Below, in pieces: positions 25,501-36,207 of a DNA stretch of 64,000 bases (position 1 is the stretch's first letter; each line of letters begins with the position of its first letter). The stretch lies in assembly GCF_011075055.1 (NCBI RefSeq), contig NC_058147.1, positions 5,890,001 to 5,954,000 of the forward strand, read 5' to 3'. The notes under the pieces were generated by a model. It had not been told where the DNA came from, made no database searches, and saw only the letters and a program-made list of their open reading frames with translations. Source of the DNA: Mangifera indica. Taxonomy: Eukaryota; Streptophyta; Magnoliopsida; Sapindales; Anacardiaceae. The position numbers and the translations under genes were made by a program.

Positions 25501-28500
25501 ATATGTGCTCCATTGATGAAATCCAAGCAATTGTAGATCTAAACTCTTTTTATTCTTTATATTCTCTTAACACAGATTATACTTGTCTTCAATATATGTA
25601 CTCACTTACATACAACAAACAGATCATATATAAACACACTAAAAAATTAAAGCAAATAAGATTTATAAGTTCTGGTAAAAAAGATAGGAAGTAAAAGGAT
25701 AAGGTTATCTAACAAATTGATGAATGCTTATTAAGAAGAAAAATAAGAGGACAAATACATAAAAGTCTAGAAAAGAAAAAAAATAGAAGTGCTTTCCATA
25801 GGTATGTTGAAGGACATTGGAGATAGCAAGGACCCAACAGAAAAGGTGTTGTCCCAAATGCTATGAGGATAAAAATCATATGACCAATTGAAAAGGTCAC
25901 AATTAAAACCTAAAACCTGTTAACTGACCATGTATTCCTTTGAAGCAACAAATTCAACCGTTCCTTTACAAAGTTCAGGTCTCTCATCAGCATCCCTACG
26001 CAAACCATCTGGACCTAGATTGCAATGGTAGTCACGGGGAGTCTCATCAATGAACCCTGCAAAGAAAATTCCATGGGGACACCACTTCAACAGATATTAG
26101 CTACATATTTGAAAAGCTCAATTTTTTTTTTTTTTGGTAAGTCAAGAAAAGCTAAATTATTGACTTAAGAATTAATAAATAAATCATTTCATGAACTTGT
26201 CCACTGGACGTCAGTAATTGCAACAGGAATGTACAATAAGCATACAACATTATATATGTTGTTGCACCCACATGATTAACACTTACGTCATGGATTGCAA
26301 GTCAAATGCCTGAACCCAAGTTTTGCTGAGGAAAAACATTTTAGCTTTGTTAAAAATTCAACAAACACTAGATACTATTGTTTAAGGAATAACAAGTAAA
26401 TCCTTGAGATTAGTAAATATCAGGATATCAGGAATTGCAACACTAACGTAGGACAAATAAACAACAGCATGATGTATGACACTTGATGGCAAATATCTAA
26501 ATTATTGCACCCATCTCATTAACATTTAGGTCAAAGGAGGGAATTAAATGACTTCTAAGAGAAAATTAGCAGTAACTAAGGAACAAACGGGGTTGAATAT
26601 TCCCAAAACAAGATTGGAAGCATTGGTGAAGAAAAAAATTAAACCCAAATGCAACACAGACTTCATAAACCAGCAACAAACAACTTTGCAGCAAATTACT
26701 TCAACAAAGAAATGCAGTAATATTTATGCTGACCACATAAGTTACAGATGAAGTGCCTCCCCTGATCAATGAACTTCATGAAAGGATTTATGTAGCCCTT
26801 GCAACGAGAACATCGAATTGGACCACTTTCTCCAAAGTCCACAATCTATGAAACAATAGACGTTGTATTAAAGAGAAGAATTGCATTGGTAGTAATAATT
26901 GTTATTCCATTAGCTAACAAATGCAGTAATCACTGAGCTTTTACCCTGAATAAAAGTTATACTCAGGCAGCATTCATGCATTACCTGTACAGGCTCTTCA
27001 GATGGATGGGGAAGGGCCAATGGTTGGACCAACAAAGCCAGCTGCATCCCTGATGTTGCCAAAAGGTCAGCTGTACATGGAACCTATCATATTAAGGGAA
27101 AATGGCAATATTATTAATGAATTCAATGAACTAATTGCTGCACACCAAATAACAGTCACCCACATTAAAAGGAAACTGACAATATTATTAAAGGTCAGTT
27201 GTATGTGGAACCTATCATATCTCTTTTATTGCTTTCAATATATGAGATCATCTAAAACAAAAATTACTGCACGCAAAGCAACAGTCTCCCATGTATATTA
27301 AATATTCTATCAACACCTGATTGATTGTGCACCTCATGTAACGGGGACTGCAATTCCCAGTGTCCATGGCAATGAAGTCGCTGGTAGCAGGCTTTAAACA
27401 AAAAAAAAAAAGAAATCAGAAATGCCCGATGGAAAAAATGCACTGTGCACCTCACACAAAAGCATATCAACTAACTTAAAGCAGCAAAGAAACCGGGTGA
27501 AAAGAAAAAAGAAGAGCCAAGTGAAAGATAAAATTTCAGAACATATAACCAAGTACCTAATCAAGTAACTTTTTCCCTTTTTTTTAAATTGGTAGATAAT
27601 ATACCGGGGGAGGGTTAGCCTGATTGCCGTGACGGGTTTCATACATGATAACTGAGGAACTTGGATCAGGCCTTGGAATTTGACTAGGATCAACCTTTGA
27701 TTGCCCTCCCCTAGGAATTCCATCTTGGCCCACAGTAGGTGATATGGTAGTCAATTGACTTGGTAGTGGTGGTGGTGGTGGAGGCATTCCAAACATTGGT
27801 GGTTGTGCAGCACTAAGAGCTGCAGGAGGCAGAGCCACCTAAAACAATTCATATGATCCCAACTCCAGATAATCAATTAGAAAGAGAAGGATACAAATGC
27901 GGACATTCTCAAACCAAAACTCAACTAATCAAAGAATAATGCTCTTCTGAATTTTATATGATTACCTGTTGAGGTTGCATCGGCCATGCCTGAGATCCAT
28001 AAGCTGAACTTTGAAATGGTGGTATATCTTGAGGAGCAGCTGAAAACTGTGATTGTAACTGCATGGGAGCACCTGCTGGAGCAACAGCTGGACTTCCTCT
28101 AACAGAATGCATGCTCAGTCGCCGAAGTGTCTGAGCTGATTCCAATTTTGTTGGAGATACAATATGTTGTTGTTGAGCATTGCTAGCTTGAGGAAACTGG
28201 GGTCCACCCAATGCTGATGGTCCATTACTCACTGGGCCTAGTGTTGCAGGCCAAGGGAGCCTAACCTGGGAGCCCGCTGAAGGGGAAGAAGACATAAAAC
28301 TTGGTCGAGCAACTGGAGGTGGCATTGGAGCTATCATTGCACCATCGGAAAACCCTGAAGACTGGAAATCACTAGACGATGGGAAACCAGAATGAGGGAC
28401 AACCAGAGTGCCCGAGGAAGGGTGGAAAGACCTAAGAGGCGCTGTTCTAGGAGCAGAAGGCAATGCTTGACTACCAAGTGGACCAGTAGACCTTACTGGA

Positions 28501-28688
28501 GGCATATTTGGCGGGACTGTGGATGGAAAAGATCCTGAAGGAGGTGCTTCAGGTCTAGAAAGCACCGGCGGCGGTGGGCCTGGCCTGGACATTTGCTGGG
28601 ACACACTACGTAACCCAGCAGAAGGTGTTGACTGGGAAAAAGGAGGTGGCTGGCCAAATGGGGGAGGCTTTGGACCATAATTGGGCAT
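10569..28688 (-). CDS. Sec24-like COPII coat protein (SEC24 CEF-type), 24 coding exons
   Basis: Exons on the minus strand, given low-high in transcript order: 27966-28688, 27605-27838, 27317-27391, 26985-27083, 26734-26845, 25929-26056, 25101-25220, 22376-22456, 21904-21981, 21661-21753, 18600-18654, 18111-18187, 17103-17174, 16874-16957, 16263-16382, 16076-16144, 15043-15120, 14755-14893, 14337-14501, 12849-12994, 12584-12760, 11789-11877, 11640-11671, 10569-10678. Phases join without a break and give 1051 residues. Sec24 is the cargo-selecting inner-coat subunit of COPII vesicles at ER exit sites. An N-terminal Pro/Gly/Ser-rich tail (about 1-320) is followed by the zinc finger (C389, C392, C411, C414), the trunk/vWA-like fold (AVYFFLIDVSMSAIQTG), the helical region and a gelsolin-like end (GIYLLENGEDCLIYIG). 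Block for block it resembles the Arabidopsis At3g44340/At4g32640 branch (YETRHGNQANPPP, DTGNCSPRYMR). That branch runs to roughly 1,080-1,100 residues, so about 40 N-terminal residues are missing; the first in-frame ATG is at 28688. The 18600 donor is GC instead of GT. Several introns carry retrotransposon relics. Confidence 0.92.
10845..11017. mobile_element. MITE copy a (long-TIR foldback, 9-bp target duplication)
   Basis: About 170 bases in the 3' flank/intron region of the Sec24 gene. It begins TAGCAATGTTATG and ends GCATAGTTTTATTG, and its halves are near inverted repeats around a central AATTCAAAATCATCTAATCA block. Flanks are TTTATCTAC and TTTATCTAA (8 of 9 match). It belongs to the same family as copies at 29.37, 32.05, 40.47 and 47.9 kb. 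Confidence 0.65.
11025..11195. mobile_element. Related foldback element next to MITE copy a
   Basis: The arms ACAACTTGATATGGTAGCAT and the reverse complement of the ACCATATCAGTTTGTACAA segment pair around a short centre. The outer ends resemble the neighbouring MITE family but the inner arms differ, so it is probably a sister subfamily. It lies directly beside copy a in the same intron. Confidence 0.4.
11238..11406. mobile_element. MITE copy c, opposite orientation
   Basis: Starts CAATAAAACTATGGATACAC and ends near GTGTGCATATAACATTG. It is the same family as copy a in inverted orientation. The flanks contain ATTTAAACA and TTTTAAACA, consistent with a degraded 9-base target duplication. Confidence 0.5.
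18656..21046 (-). mobile_element. Decayed Ty1/copia-type LTR retrotransposon in a Sec24 intron
   Basis: Two ~300-base direct repeats, 18656-18960 and 20747-21046, share blocks such as ATTTTCCAACTACAA and CCTTTATTTGGG and start TG and end CA on the minus strand. Next to the right LTR, TGATATCAAAGTCATTACAA (minus strand, about 20727-20746) resembles the initiator-Met primer-binding site. Next to the left LTR the minus strand reads as the C-terminus of copia RNase H (VVDILTKSFP, PKFEEL, NKLGM; two stops) followed by a purine-rich tract. Most of the interior is deleted. No target duplication is evident. The left LTR edge coincides with a Sec24 splice acceptor. Confidence 0.75.
19850..20160 (-). 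mobile_element. Ty3/gypsy retropepsin fragment inside the copia relic
   Basis: The minus strand encodes VTVLIDCGVTHSF then VCRDVRLKLLDIEVAQEF and VILGVDWLSTFG. These are the active-site and flap-to-end motifs of chromovirus-type gag-pol aspartic protease, with the usual DSGA changed to DCGV. An in-frame stop separates the two halves (at about 20077). It is a protein of a different superfamily from the surrounding copia LTRs, so it is either a nested relic or a mixed element. Confidence 0.65.
22479..23694 (+). mobile_element. Non-autonomous gypsy-derived LTR element with paired LTRs
   Basis: LTRs at 22479-22809 and 23363-23694 (about 331 bases each) are strongly alike, including AGGTATCAAGTTTCAAAGAG and GTAATCTTTTTATTAAT. 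The right one begins TGTTAGGATTGAAAC and both end TAACA. The 5-base flanks are GATAT (22474-22478) and GATAC (23695-23699), one mismatch. AATGGTATTAGAGTATTC after the left LTR is a primer-binding-site-like sequence. The 553-base interior has no gene and is purine-rich. Just before the right LTR, CACCTTGAGGACAAGGTGAT encodes HLEDKV, the chromovirus pol end, so this is an internally deleted derivative. It sits in the intron between the 25101 and 22376 exons. Confidence 0.8.
24553..24583. repeat. ATT trinucleotide microsatellite
   Basis: About ten ATT units in a Sec24 intron. Confidence 0.8.
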
Positions 28689-29368
28689 CGAACAAGGATG
28701 ATTTAGGCTCACACTATTGAAACCATCAGTCAGTGCATTCAGAATTATTTGAAAACCAGGTCTATAATTAGGTGGTGGAGGTAGAAATCACTGTGAAGTT
28801 TATCCAGGTCGAGGATGGCATAGTTTTCAAACAATCTAACAAAACTAACTAAATCTAAAATGTAGTATCCCAATCCCTCCGGAATATATACTCATAAAAC
28901 GCTACAATACTCTCAAGCCCGCAAAATTCAAATCTACAAATAAGAGAAAAGCAAGCAAACAACTAAAATTATTTCACATAGAAATTTACAGCTATGATAA
29001 CCTTTATGCACGTAGTAACATCAAGGATGCAGAGCAGATTCTGGATATTTGAACAAAATGACCAAAACAAAACAATGAGAAAAATAAAGACTTGATCAAT
29101 CAAATTTGATATAAAAACAAAACAGCGGTACCTTGATCAGAAAAAACTTCGGATCATTTAATTAAAGGACGAATTAAGATGAATAAGGAAAACTAAAAGT
29201 AAGATTATCATGGTTTTAAAGCGGGAGAGAAACGAGAGATCGATGCGAGCAAAGCTGTTAGAGAAGGCGGGTAGTTTTTAAGGCTGACACAGCGCTTTTG
29301 TATGTGCGGTGTTTAAATACGTTGTGCGTGCGTGGGTCTCCTTCCGAAGTGTTTTCTATTTTTTTAAA

Positions 29369-29539
29369 GAGCAATACTATGTGTACCGATTTTAGGTACA
29401 TAAATATATACACACTCATATGTGTCATTATATGATTGATTATTATTTTATTCTTAATTCAAAATCATCCAATCACATGATGATACATATAAATGTGTAT
29501 ATATTTGTGTACCCAAAGTGAGTACACATAGTTTTATTG
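29369..29539. mobile_element. MITE copy d, best-preserved member
   Basis: 171 bases. The left end GCAATACTATGTGTACC and right end GTACACATAGTTTTATTG are inverted repeats that extend inward (GGTACATAAATATATACACA against its reversed partner) to near the centre, so the element is almost a complete hairpin. It is flanked by TTTTTTAAA on the left (29360-29368) and right (29540-29548), a 9-base target duplication. It lies upstream of the Sec24 5' end. Confidence 0.75.
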
Positions 29540-29549
29540 TTTTTTAAAA

Positions 29550-30549
29550 GAGAGAAGGACTATTTCCCACCCAACTTTTGATGCGTTTTCAAAATGTTAC
29601 CCACGGTAGATGAAAATCTACTTTTTTTACCCGTGAGCTGTTAAAATAGATAATATCTGTTTGCATAAGGGTAAAATATCTGTTAGATGAAATGACAAAA
29701 ATACCCCTCAATTTAGTCTGCAAAATTCACCTCGAAATTGATGTGAAGGTTTTACCATTCACTCCCCTTAGGTTTTAGAAACTAACATTTCATCTTATCT
29801 AAAGTTTTTAAACTTTAAAAACTAGCATTTTCACCCCCAAACCTAGGGTTTCCATATTTTTCAAAATACAGCCACCCCCCATAACTTTCAAAACTAGCAG
29901 CTTCACCCCCATTATTCAACTTCATCTCCTGATATTGTCTCCGACATTGTCACCGACCTCCTCCATCTCTTGGTGCGACGACGGTGGTGCGATGAAGAGA
30001 TCTTCATCTCCTCGTTGCACGGTGTGACGAAGAGGTCTCTCTTCATCGCTCCACCCAGACGACGAAGAACGACTCTTCATCGTCCTTCATTGCTCGTTGC
30101 GTCGTCCAGACGCTACGACGAAGTGTTGTCCATCGTCTGTTCTTTCAGATCTGGACGACGCTTCGTTGTTCAGATCTAGACGACGAAAGGTCGTCCAGAT
30201 CTGGGTGACGAAGGGTCACCCTTCGTCATCCTTTGTAGTCGGAGATAGAAGATCTGTCGATTGCATCGGTCGTCGGTGGTGGCCGGAGAAGGAAGCAAAC
30301 TCTAGGGGTGAAATCTAAACTTTTCAAACTTTGAAGATGGGTTAGTTATTAGTTTTTAAAACTTGGAGGGGGAAAATGGTAAAATTTTAAAGTTTTAAGG
30401 TTTTAAATAGTAAATGACAATTTTACCCCTATCTCTAACTAAAAAATTGGACAATAATTTGATCACGGATAAGAAAAATGGATTTTCATCTGTCATAGGT
30501 GACATTTTGAAAACGTATCAAAAGTTGGGTGGGAAATAATCTTTCTCCC
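29550..30549. mobile_element. TIR DNA transposon, non-autonomous, Mutator-like (element A)
   Basis: About 1,000 bases with ~50-base inverted ends (left GACTATTTCCCACCCAACTT at 29558; the right end mirrors it). It is flanked by TTTTTTAAAA at 29540-29549 and 30550-30559. The interior is GC-rich around 29940-30290 and full of GACGACGAAG / CGTCGTCCAG motifs but has no transposase. Its left target copy is also the right target copy of MITE d. Confidence 0.75.
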
Positions 30550-30559
30550 TTTTTTAAAA

Positions 30560-30572
30560 TTAATAAACTAGC

Positions 30573-30664
<92 letters not shown>

Positions 30665-31908
30665 GGGCGGACCTGGGCCCTTTGAGGGTAGGCCCAGGCC
30701 CACCCTCAACTTAAAAACTCTTGAAAAAGGGCCTACCCTAAAATTGGATAGAATGAATATGTTACTTAAGCCCAAATAGCTTTGAACTAAAAACATTTAA
30801 AGTTATTTTATTAGGCCTACCCTCGAATAGGCCTGAAACTTATATTAGGGTTTTCTGACGCTGTCACCCAAACCCCATATTTGTATAAAAACTCAAATTT
30901 CATTTCAGTTAAAATTAAAAAAGCTAATTTGAAATCGGATTTCTTCTTCCAAATTTTCAACTTGATTTCAAGAACCACACTTCATGATTTTGTTTCAAAA
31001 AAAAAAAAGGTTTTAGTCTTTCCAAATTTGATGTTACACTAAAAAACTGATATTTAAATATTTAAATAGACTATTCTAATTTGATTTTTTACGCCGGTGC
31101 ACTGTAAAATATGTGAATTTTTACTCTAGACAATAAAATATTGATTTAACGATTTCAATTTAAAGTTATAGAAACTGGAAGATCAACTACTTGTTTGGTA
31201 ATTTTAATCAATATTTTTGTAAATCTTTTATGTTTTTTACTTGTATTAGAACTAATATAAAACTTTAAATTTGTGTGAAATATTTTTAAAAGGTTATAAC
31301 TGATATAAGTATTTTTTATTATATTAGATTTAAATTGATTGTTAAATCCTTATGGTTCTTTTTTTCTTCACATTTCTTCTACATTATTTTCTTTACCTAG
31401 GGATTGGTGTTTTTTATTTTTTAAACAAAAGATTGGTTTGAATTCATAGAGATAGAGTTGGATTCAAATCAAGCTAGTTTGATTTCAAAAGTTGGCTCAA
31501 TTCGGTTGAGTTTAGTTTAAATTCATTTAATTTGAATTTAAACAAAAAGATTTGACTTATTTTTAAATTAAGTCAAATATGAGATAAGACGTGTTAGACT
31601 CAATTTAATTTGAGTTCGAATTGAATTCATAGCCAAATCAGTAATTCAAATTTGTTGTTTGGTTCTATTCAAATTTATAGTTTAAATAGATGATTCGAAT
31701 TCATGGCTCGGTTTAGCTAAAATTGATGGTTTACCTATTATTTAGGTAAAAAAATATTGTTTTGTCAATAAGTTACAAATTTAAATAATTAATTTGAACC
31801 ATAAATTCACACTACACTCAAGCAACCATTAATATTGATTCGATAAACTTAAATAAACTTAGACCAAATTATCTTTTATTCAAATCAATTTTGAGTCAAA
31901 GGGTATTC

Positions 31909-31962
<54 letters not shown>

Positions 31963-32040
31963 CCTTACATGAAGACCCCACCTCAACAAAAAACCTTAGG
32001 CCATTATATATATAATAAAACTATGTGTATATTATATTTA
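30560..32040. repeat. Compound microsatellites and low-copy AT-rich intergenic DNA
   Basis: (CT)26 at 30577-30628 runs straight into (AT)17 at 30629-30662. (GT)9 at 31909-31926 runs into (AT)16 at 31927-31958. Between them there is no gene. 30662-30840 carries repeated GGGCCTACCCT-type words, and 31430-31880 carries dispersed GAGTTTGAATTC-like repeats also seen at 9.2, 13.8 and 40.0 kb. Confidence 0.8.
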
Positions 32041-32044
32041 ATTA

Positions 32045-32229
32045 AAGAGCAATGTTATGTGTATTCATTTTTGGTACATAATTTATATACACAATGATGT
32101 GTCATCATGTAATTAGGTGATTTTAAAACATGTGTCATCATATGATAAAGAAACATCCAATCACATGATAACACTTCATCTGTGTATATAAATTGTATAT
32201 CAAAAATGGATATACATAATTTTATTGTT
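32045..32229. mobile_element. MITE copy e
   Basis: Starts AGAGCAATGTTATGTGTATT and ends ATACATAATTTTATTG, with inverted arms. The flanking direct repeat is TTAATTAAA on both sides, a clear 9-base target duplication. A second short inner duplication of the arm (ATGTGTCATCAT twice) makes it slightly longer than its sisters. Confidence 0.7.
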
Positions 32230-33050
32230 AATTAAATATTATATTATTATAATAGTACATTATGTTATTACCGCTAAAACTAGTAAAGAATTTCCCTCTA
32301 TAGTATTTCCCGCCTTGTATTGTATATAAGATTATTTTGTTCAATTAGAATAAATTGAGTTTATATCAAAAATTAATTATTTTAACCAAATTTTAGATTA
32401 CTTGTATAATGTTAATCACAATTTTTTATCATTATACAATTATAATCAAATTAATGCAAAATTCTAAAAATACACGTATATATACGAAGCCTTTCACAAC
32501 CCCTCTTTTCATTTCATCGGTGCGTAATGCTTACCTTAAAAATATTTCTCTCCTCCTGACTTCAATGACTTTTGCTCTGATCTTTCAATCTTTTTCAGTT
32601 GTATTTATCTCAAAAATGGTTTCACAGATAAGTAATTGTTTTGTCTTTTTAACTTATTTGTTTGATTAAGATTTCGTTAGGGTTAGAAATTTCTGGCTAG
32701 ATTAAGGTTTTTTCCGATTTGAAAATAGTTATTAATTTGTTTGTTTTGTTTGTGATTTAACCTTGTTTACCCATTTTTGTCATTGCTTATTTTGCTCATG
32801 AATATTACATTTTAGTTTATCAAAATCTGACCGATAAATACAAGATTTCCGGTGGATAGGCGTTGCGCCTAGAGGGGGCAAATGGCTATTTGGTGGGCAC
32901 ATGCATATTAGGGGGTTTTGTGATACATTTCATAACAGGTTATTTCAAAGTCACATGTTTTGACATTTAAATTATTGAAAAATTCAATTTTTTCAAAAAT
33001 CAGCATCCAGAGATTAAAAAAAGAATTCTATAACCCATGTCGTGAGGCAG
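32230..33050. other. Intergenic DNA with a block shared with 35.85 kb
   Basis: No gene is seen. 32830-32945 (GCGTTGCGCCTAGAGGGGGC...TTTTGTGATACATTTCATAA) matches 35850-35965 closely. The two blocks lie at the same relative place, downstream of each BTB gene copy, and mark the duplicated unit. Confidence 0.6.
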
Positions 33051-33053
33051 GGC

Positions 33054-34680
33054 CTAAGTTGATACAGGGTTCCAAACTTTAAGCACTCCTTGGAACATCT
33101 CCAGAGTAAGTTCCCTGTCTGCTTGCCTGAAAAAATTATTGATTTCATCTCTAACATCGTATATCTTGCCAAAGTCGAACAAATACATCAAGCATCCTTT
33201 CTTCAACTTGTTCAACTGGTATAGCCAGGCTTCCTGCAGCCTCTCGAGGACATTCGCTGTGTTGATGTCTTCCATGAGACTATCCTCACAGGCATCTTTT
33301 AACTCAGCAATGTCATATTTGTTCGCTGCCCCCAGCAGTGACAGCCTGTGCTTCCAGAAATCCTCTTGTTTTATGGTTCCATACAAGTAACTGAGAAGGG
33401 CCATACAAGATTCTGCCGACATGTCTTCTATGTTGATTATGGAGGATTCTTTTTCCTTCAGATTATGATGGAACATGCTCTGGAAAACAGGAGAACTCGC
33501 AGCCAGAACTGCCTTGTGGGCTCTCAGAGTGCCATCAGCAGCATGGATGGCAACATCTGTGTGGATGCCTTCATCAAGCATGCGCGAGAGGCATCGAAGA
33601 GTGCTTTGGGATGAGACCGATTGCATCAATCCATCACAGGGCCATATAGAACTGGGCTCCCCACCCTATGTTTCGACATGAAAAAAATTAATTAACAGAA
33701 TCTTACCCATGTTCAAAAGCATGACTGAGTAACATATAATAGTGTGAAAGGCTTTACTTGTTACAGATTCATGATCCAATCTAACCAGAAAAATAATTAC
33801 TAATATGCATATATATACACTGTCATCACCACTGCTAAACTGATTTTACGGCAACTCACATTAAGAGGACACACTTTCAGGTCCAGAAACTCAACATCGA
33901 TAATGAAGCGACCCTGGAACGTAGAATCAACAGGCCAGACAAAGTCTTCACAACTCTGAAGCAATCTCTCATGAACTGCAGCATAAAGCCAAAATAGCAT
34001 CTACTATCAACAGCCAAGTCTGCAAATATCAAATTAACTTGCCATATATCATATTAAAAACTCTTCTCAAATTTGAATTTGTTCAACTGTGCTAATGAAT
34101 TACAAACAAACCACACACATCCACACCTTCATCCAGATTAAAAAATTGGAAACAATTCACAAAACATGAAGATGAAATGTATGTGATATTATTACAAAAT
34201 CAGATAAGGAAATTATCCCTATTATCCTCTCCAATATCTTTCAACCATCCCCCAAAAAAAGATATAATCAAAGGATCATCACTCCAAAAACTCCTCTACA
34301 CATCAAAGTAGATGAACAAATACTATAAAAATACAAACCCGGAGAGATGTATGGTTTGCGGTTAGCGCCAGCAATAGAGACTCGAAGAATGAAACTAGCA
34401 ATAGGAGGTTGTTCTTTTGCCAAACGGGATGGTTCTGGAAATAGTCGTACATACAGATAACGATTTTTCTCTACGGATAAATACCTAATTAAATCCAAAA
34501 TTCAATAAATCAAAAAACAAGAAGCCAAAATCTTGTACATATTATGTTACTGTGGTGAACAACTTACCAGTTCCAAATGCCGACCTTGAAAGCTTCGGAT
34601 TTTTTGTAAGAGCAAGTTCCAAAATTTTCGATTTTCCATTGTGCTAATCTCGAGATTGTCTCCACTCGAGAATCCCCCAT
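33054..34680 (-). CDS. BTB/POZ domain protein, At1g55760-like, copy 1 (4 exons)
   Basis: Exons in transcript order: 34568-34680, 34339-34484, 33860-33975, 33054-33665, all GT-AG. They give 328 residues, matching the length of Arabidopsis At1g55760. The N-terminal half (RLAQWKIENF...YKKSEAFKVGIWNWYLSVEKN) is the MATH-like part. The BTB/POZ fold spans roughly 155-260 (TDVAIHAADGTLRAHKAVLAASSPVF), followed by a BACK-like helical end (NVLERLQEAWLYQL). BTB proteins of this type usually dimerise and serve as CUL3 substrate adaptors; that role is inferred. It is the downstream member of a tandem pair, starting about 2.4 kb from copy 2. It ends WNPVST; copy 2 ends WKPV. The frame is intact. Confidence 0.9.
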
Positions 34681-34944
34681 CTGTTAGAATTGTTCTCTGA
34701 GTTGCTCTTCTTGTATATCTGCAAGTTCTCAGAGTTCTCAAGTGTGGGAGGAGAGGGAGAGGAAGGAGGAGAACGTGGCATTAAAGTTGTTTGACGTAGT
34801 ATTGAAGTTAATGTGCTCTAATTTGTAAGAGTAATGAAATTGGGTTGAATTCAGGATGAATATTATTGACAATTGCATAATTTATAGTATTAGAAAGTGA
34901 TTAAGAAAAAAAATCTAATTCTACTAAACAGTGAAAATAATATA

Positions 34945-35345
34945 CACCATGGAAAACCCTGAAGACCAGAAATCACTAGACAATGGCAAACCAGAATGGG
35001 GGACAAATCAGAGTGCCCGAGGAAGGGTGTAAAGACCTGGGAGGCGCTGTTGTAGAAGCAGAAGGCAATGCTTGACTTCCAGGTGGACCAGTAGACCTTA
35101 CTGGAGGCATATTTGGCGGGAGTGTGAATAGAAAACATCCTGAGGGAGGTGCTCCCGGTCTAGAAGGCACTGGTGGTGGTGGGCCTAGCCTGGTCATTGG
35201 CTGGGACACACTAGGCAACCCTGGAGAAGGTGTTGACTGGGAAAAAGGAGGTGGCTGGCCAATTGGGGGAGGCCTTGGACCATGATTGAGCATCGAAGAA
35301 ACCTGATTTAGGCTCACACTACTCAAATTATGGGCCAATGTATTC
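34945..35345 (-). pseudogene. Duplicated fragment of the Sec24 5' exon
   Basis: The minus strand encodes SSVSLNQVSSMLNHGPRPP, then FGQ-like PPPFSQSTPS and LPPNMPPVRSTGP, aligning with the first coding exon of the Sec24 gene at 28.0-28.7 kb. It breaks off at the point matching SSDFQSSGFS. A frameshift near GTLICPPFW ends the frame early. It is a 5' fragment only, with no downstream exons. It lies between the two BTB genes. Confidence 0.85.
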
Positions 35346-35476
35346 GGAATGTACATTGCACAGAGTTTCAATACGTGTCCTTTTTAAGTGTTTTCTTTTT
35401 TAATTAAATCATTAGTCATATTAAGTATATATACGATTTTATTTAATATTTTAGGAATTAATTAAAAAAATATTAT

Positions 35477-35480
<4 letters not shown>

Positions 35481-35535
<55 letters not shown>
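35481..35535. repeat. AT dinucleotide microsatellite
   Basis: About 27 AT units just upstream of the Sec24 fragment. Confidence 0.9.
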
Positions 35536-35540
<5 letters not shown>

Positions 35541-36034
35541 TACTCTAATAAAAAAAGAGATTTAACCACAACTAATCATATTTGAAATGTATGTATTGAC
35601 AACTTGCTCGTCTATCCGCCGACTCCGATGTTTTTCAATTAAAATTCATCCAATTTCTCTTTCAAATTTTACTTAAAATGAATTCTAGAGTTAGTAAAAA
35701 GTGATTTAATTGTTTATTTTACCGTTTATAAGTTTTTGCATTTTGCTTTCAATTTTCGGAATTTTGCTAATTTTGCTTACAAATATCAATTTTTAGTGGA
35801 TGAAAGACAAGTTTAGATAGTTTAACGTGTGATTTGTGATTTGAAATTGAATATTTGACCAAGAAAAGCAAGATTTTTAGTCAAAGGCATTGCGCCTAGA
35901 GAGGGCAAATGACAATTGGCAGGCACATGGCTACGAGGACTTTTGTGATACATTTCATAATAGGGTATATTAACATTTTACCTTTTTTTTCTTTTTTGGT
36001 AGGGTTGTTAATCTTTTTAAGACAAACGTTTTTA

Positions 36035-36207
36035 ATATAAGTATTATTATGTATACTTATTTTAAATATATAAATAAATATATATTTATATGTATCATTA
36101 TATGATTGAGTGTTATTTTATTTTTAATTTAAAATCATTTAATTATATAATAATACATATATATATTTATTTGTGTATTTAAAATAAATATATATAGTTT
36201 TATTGTT
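36035..36207. mobile_element. MITE copy f
   Basis: Has the family centre (TTTTTAATTTAAAATCATTTAATTA) and the end TATATATAGTTTTATTG. It is strongly AT-shifted, and the target duplication is no longer readable. It lies in the spacer downstream of BTB copy 2; the rest of 35.97-37.04 kb shows no gene. Confidence 0.5.

Noticed and set aside
27954..28712. Taking the GTG at 28712 as the Sec24 start
   Set aside because: Plant nuclear genes rarely start with GTG, and family-like sequence continues further upstream. I used the first ATG at 28688 and flagged the uncertainty.
30529..30796. Open frames across the CT/AT microsatellite on both strands
   Set aside because: They consist of Ser-Leu and Tyr-Ile repeats from the dinucleotide runs; no coding signal.
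36035..36207. Tandem arrays of short spaced repeats as CRISPR-like structure
   Set aside because: The repeated words are MITE arms and AT-rich sequence in a plant nuclear genome; no regular repeat-spacer pattern.
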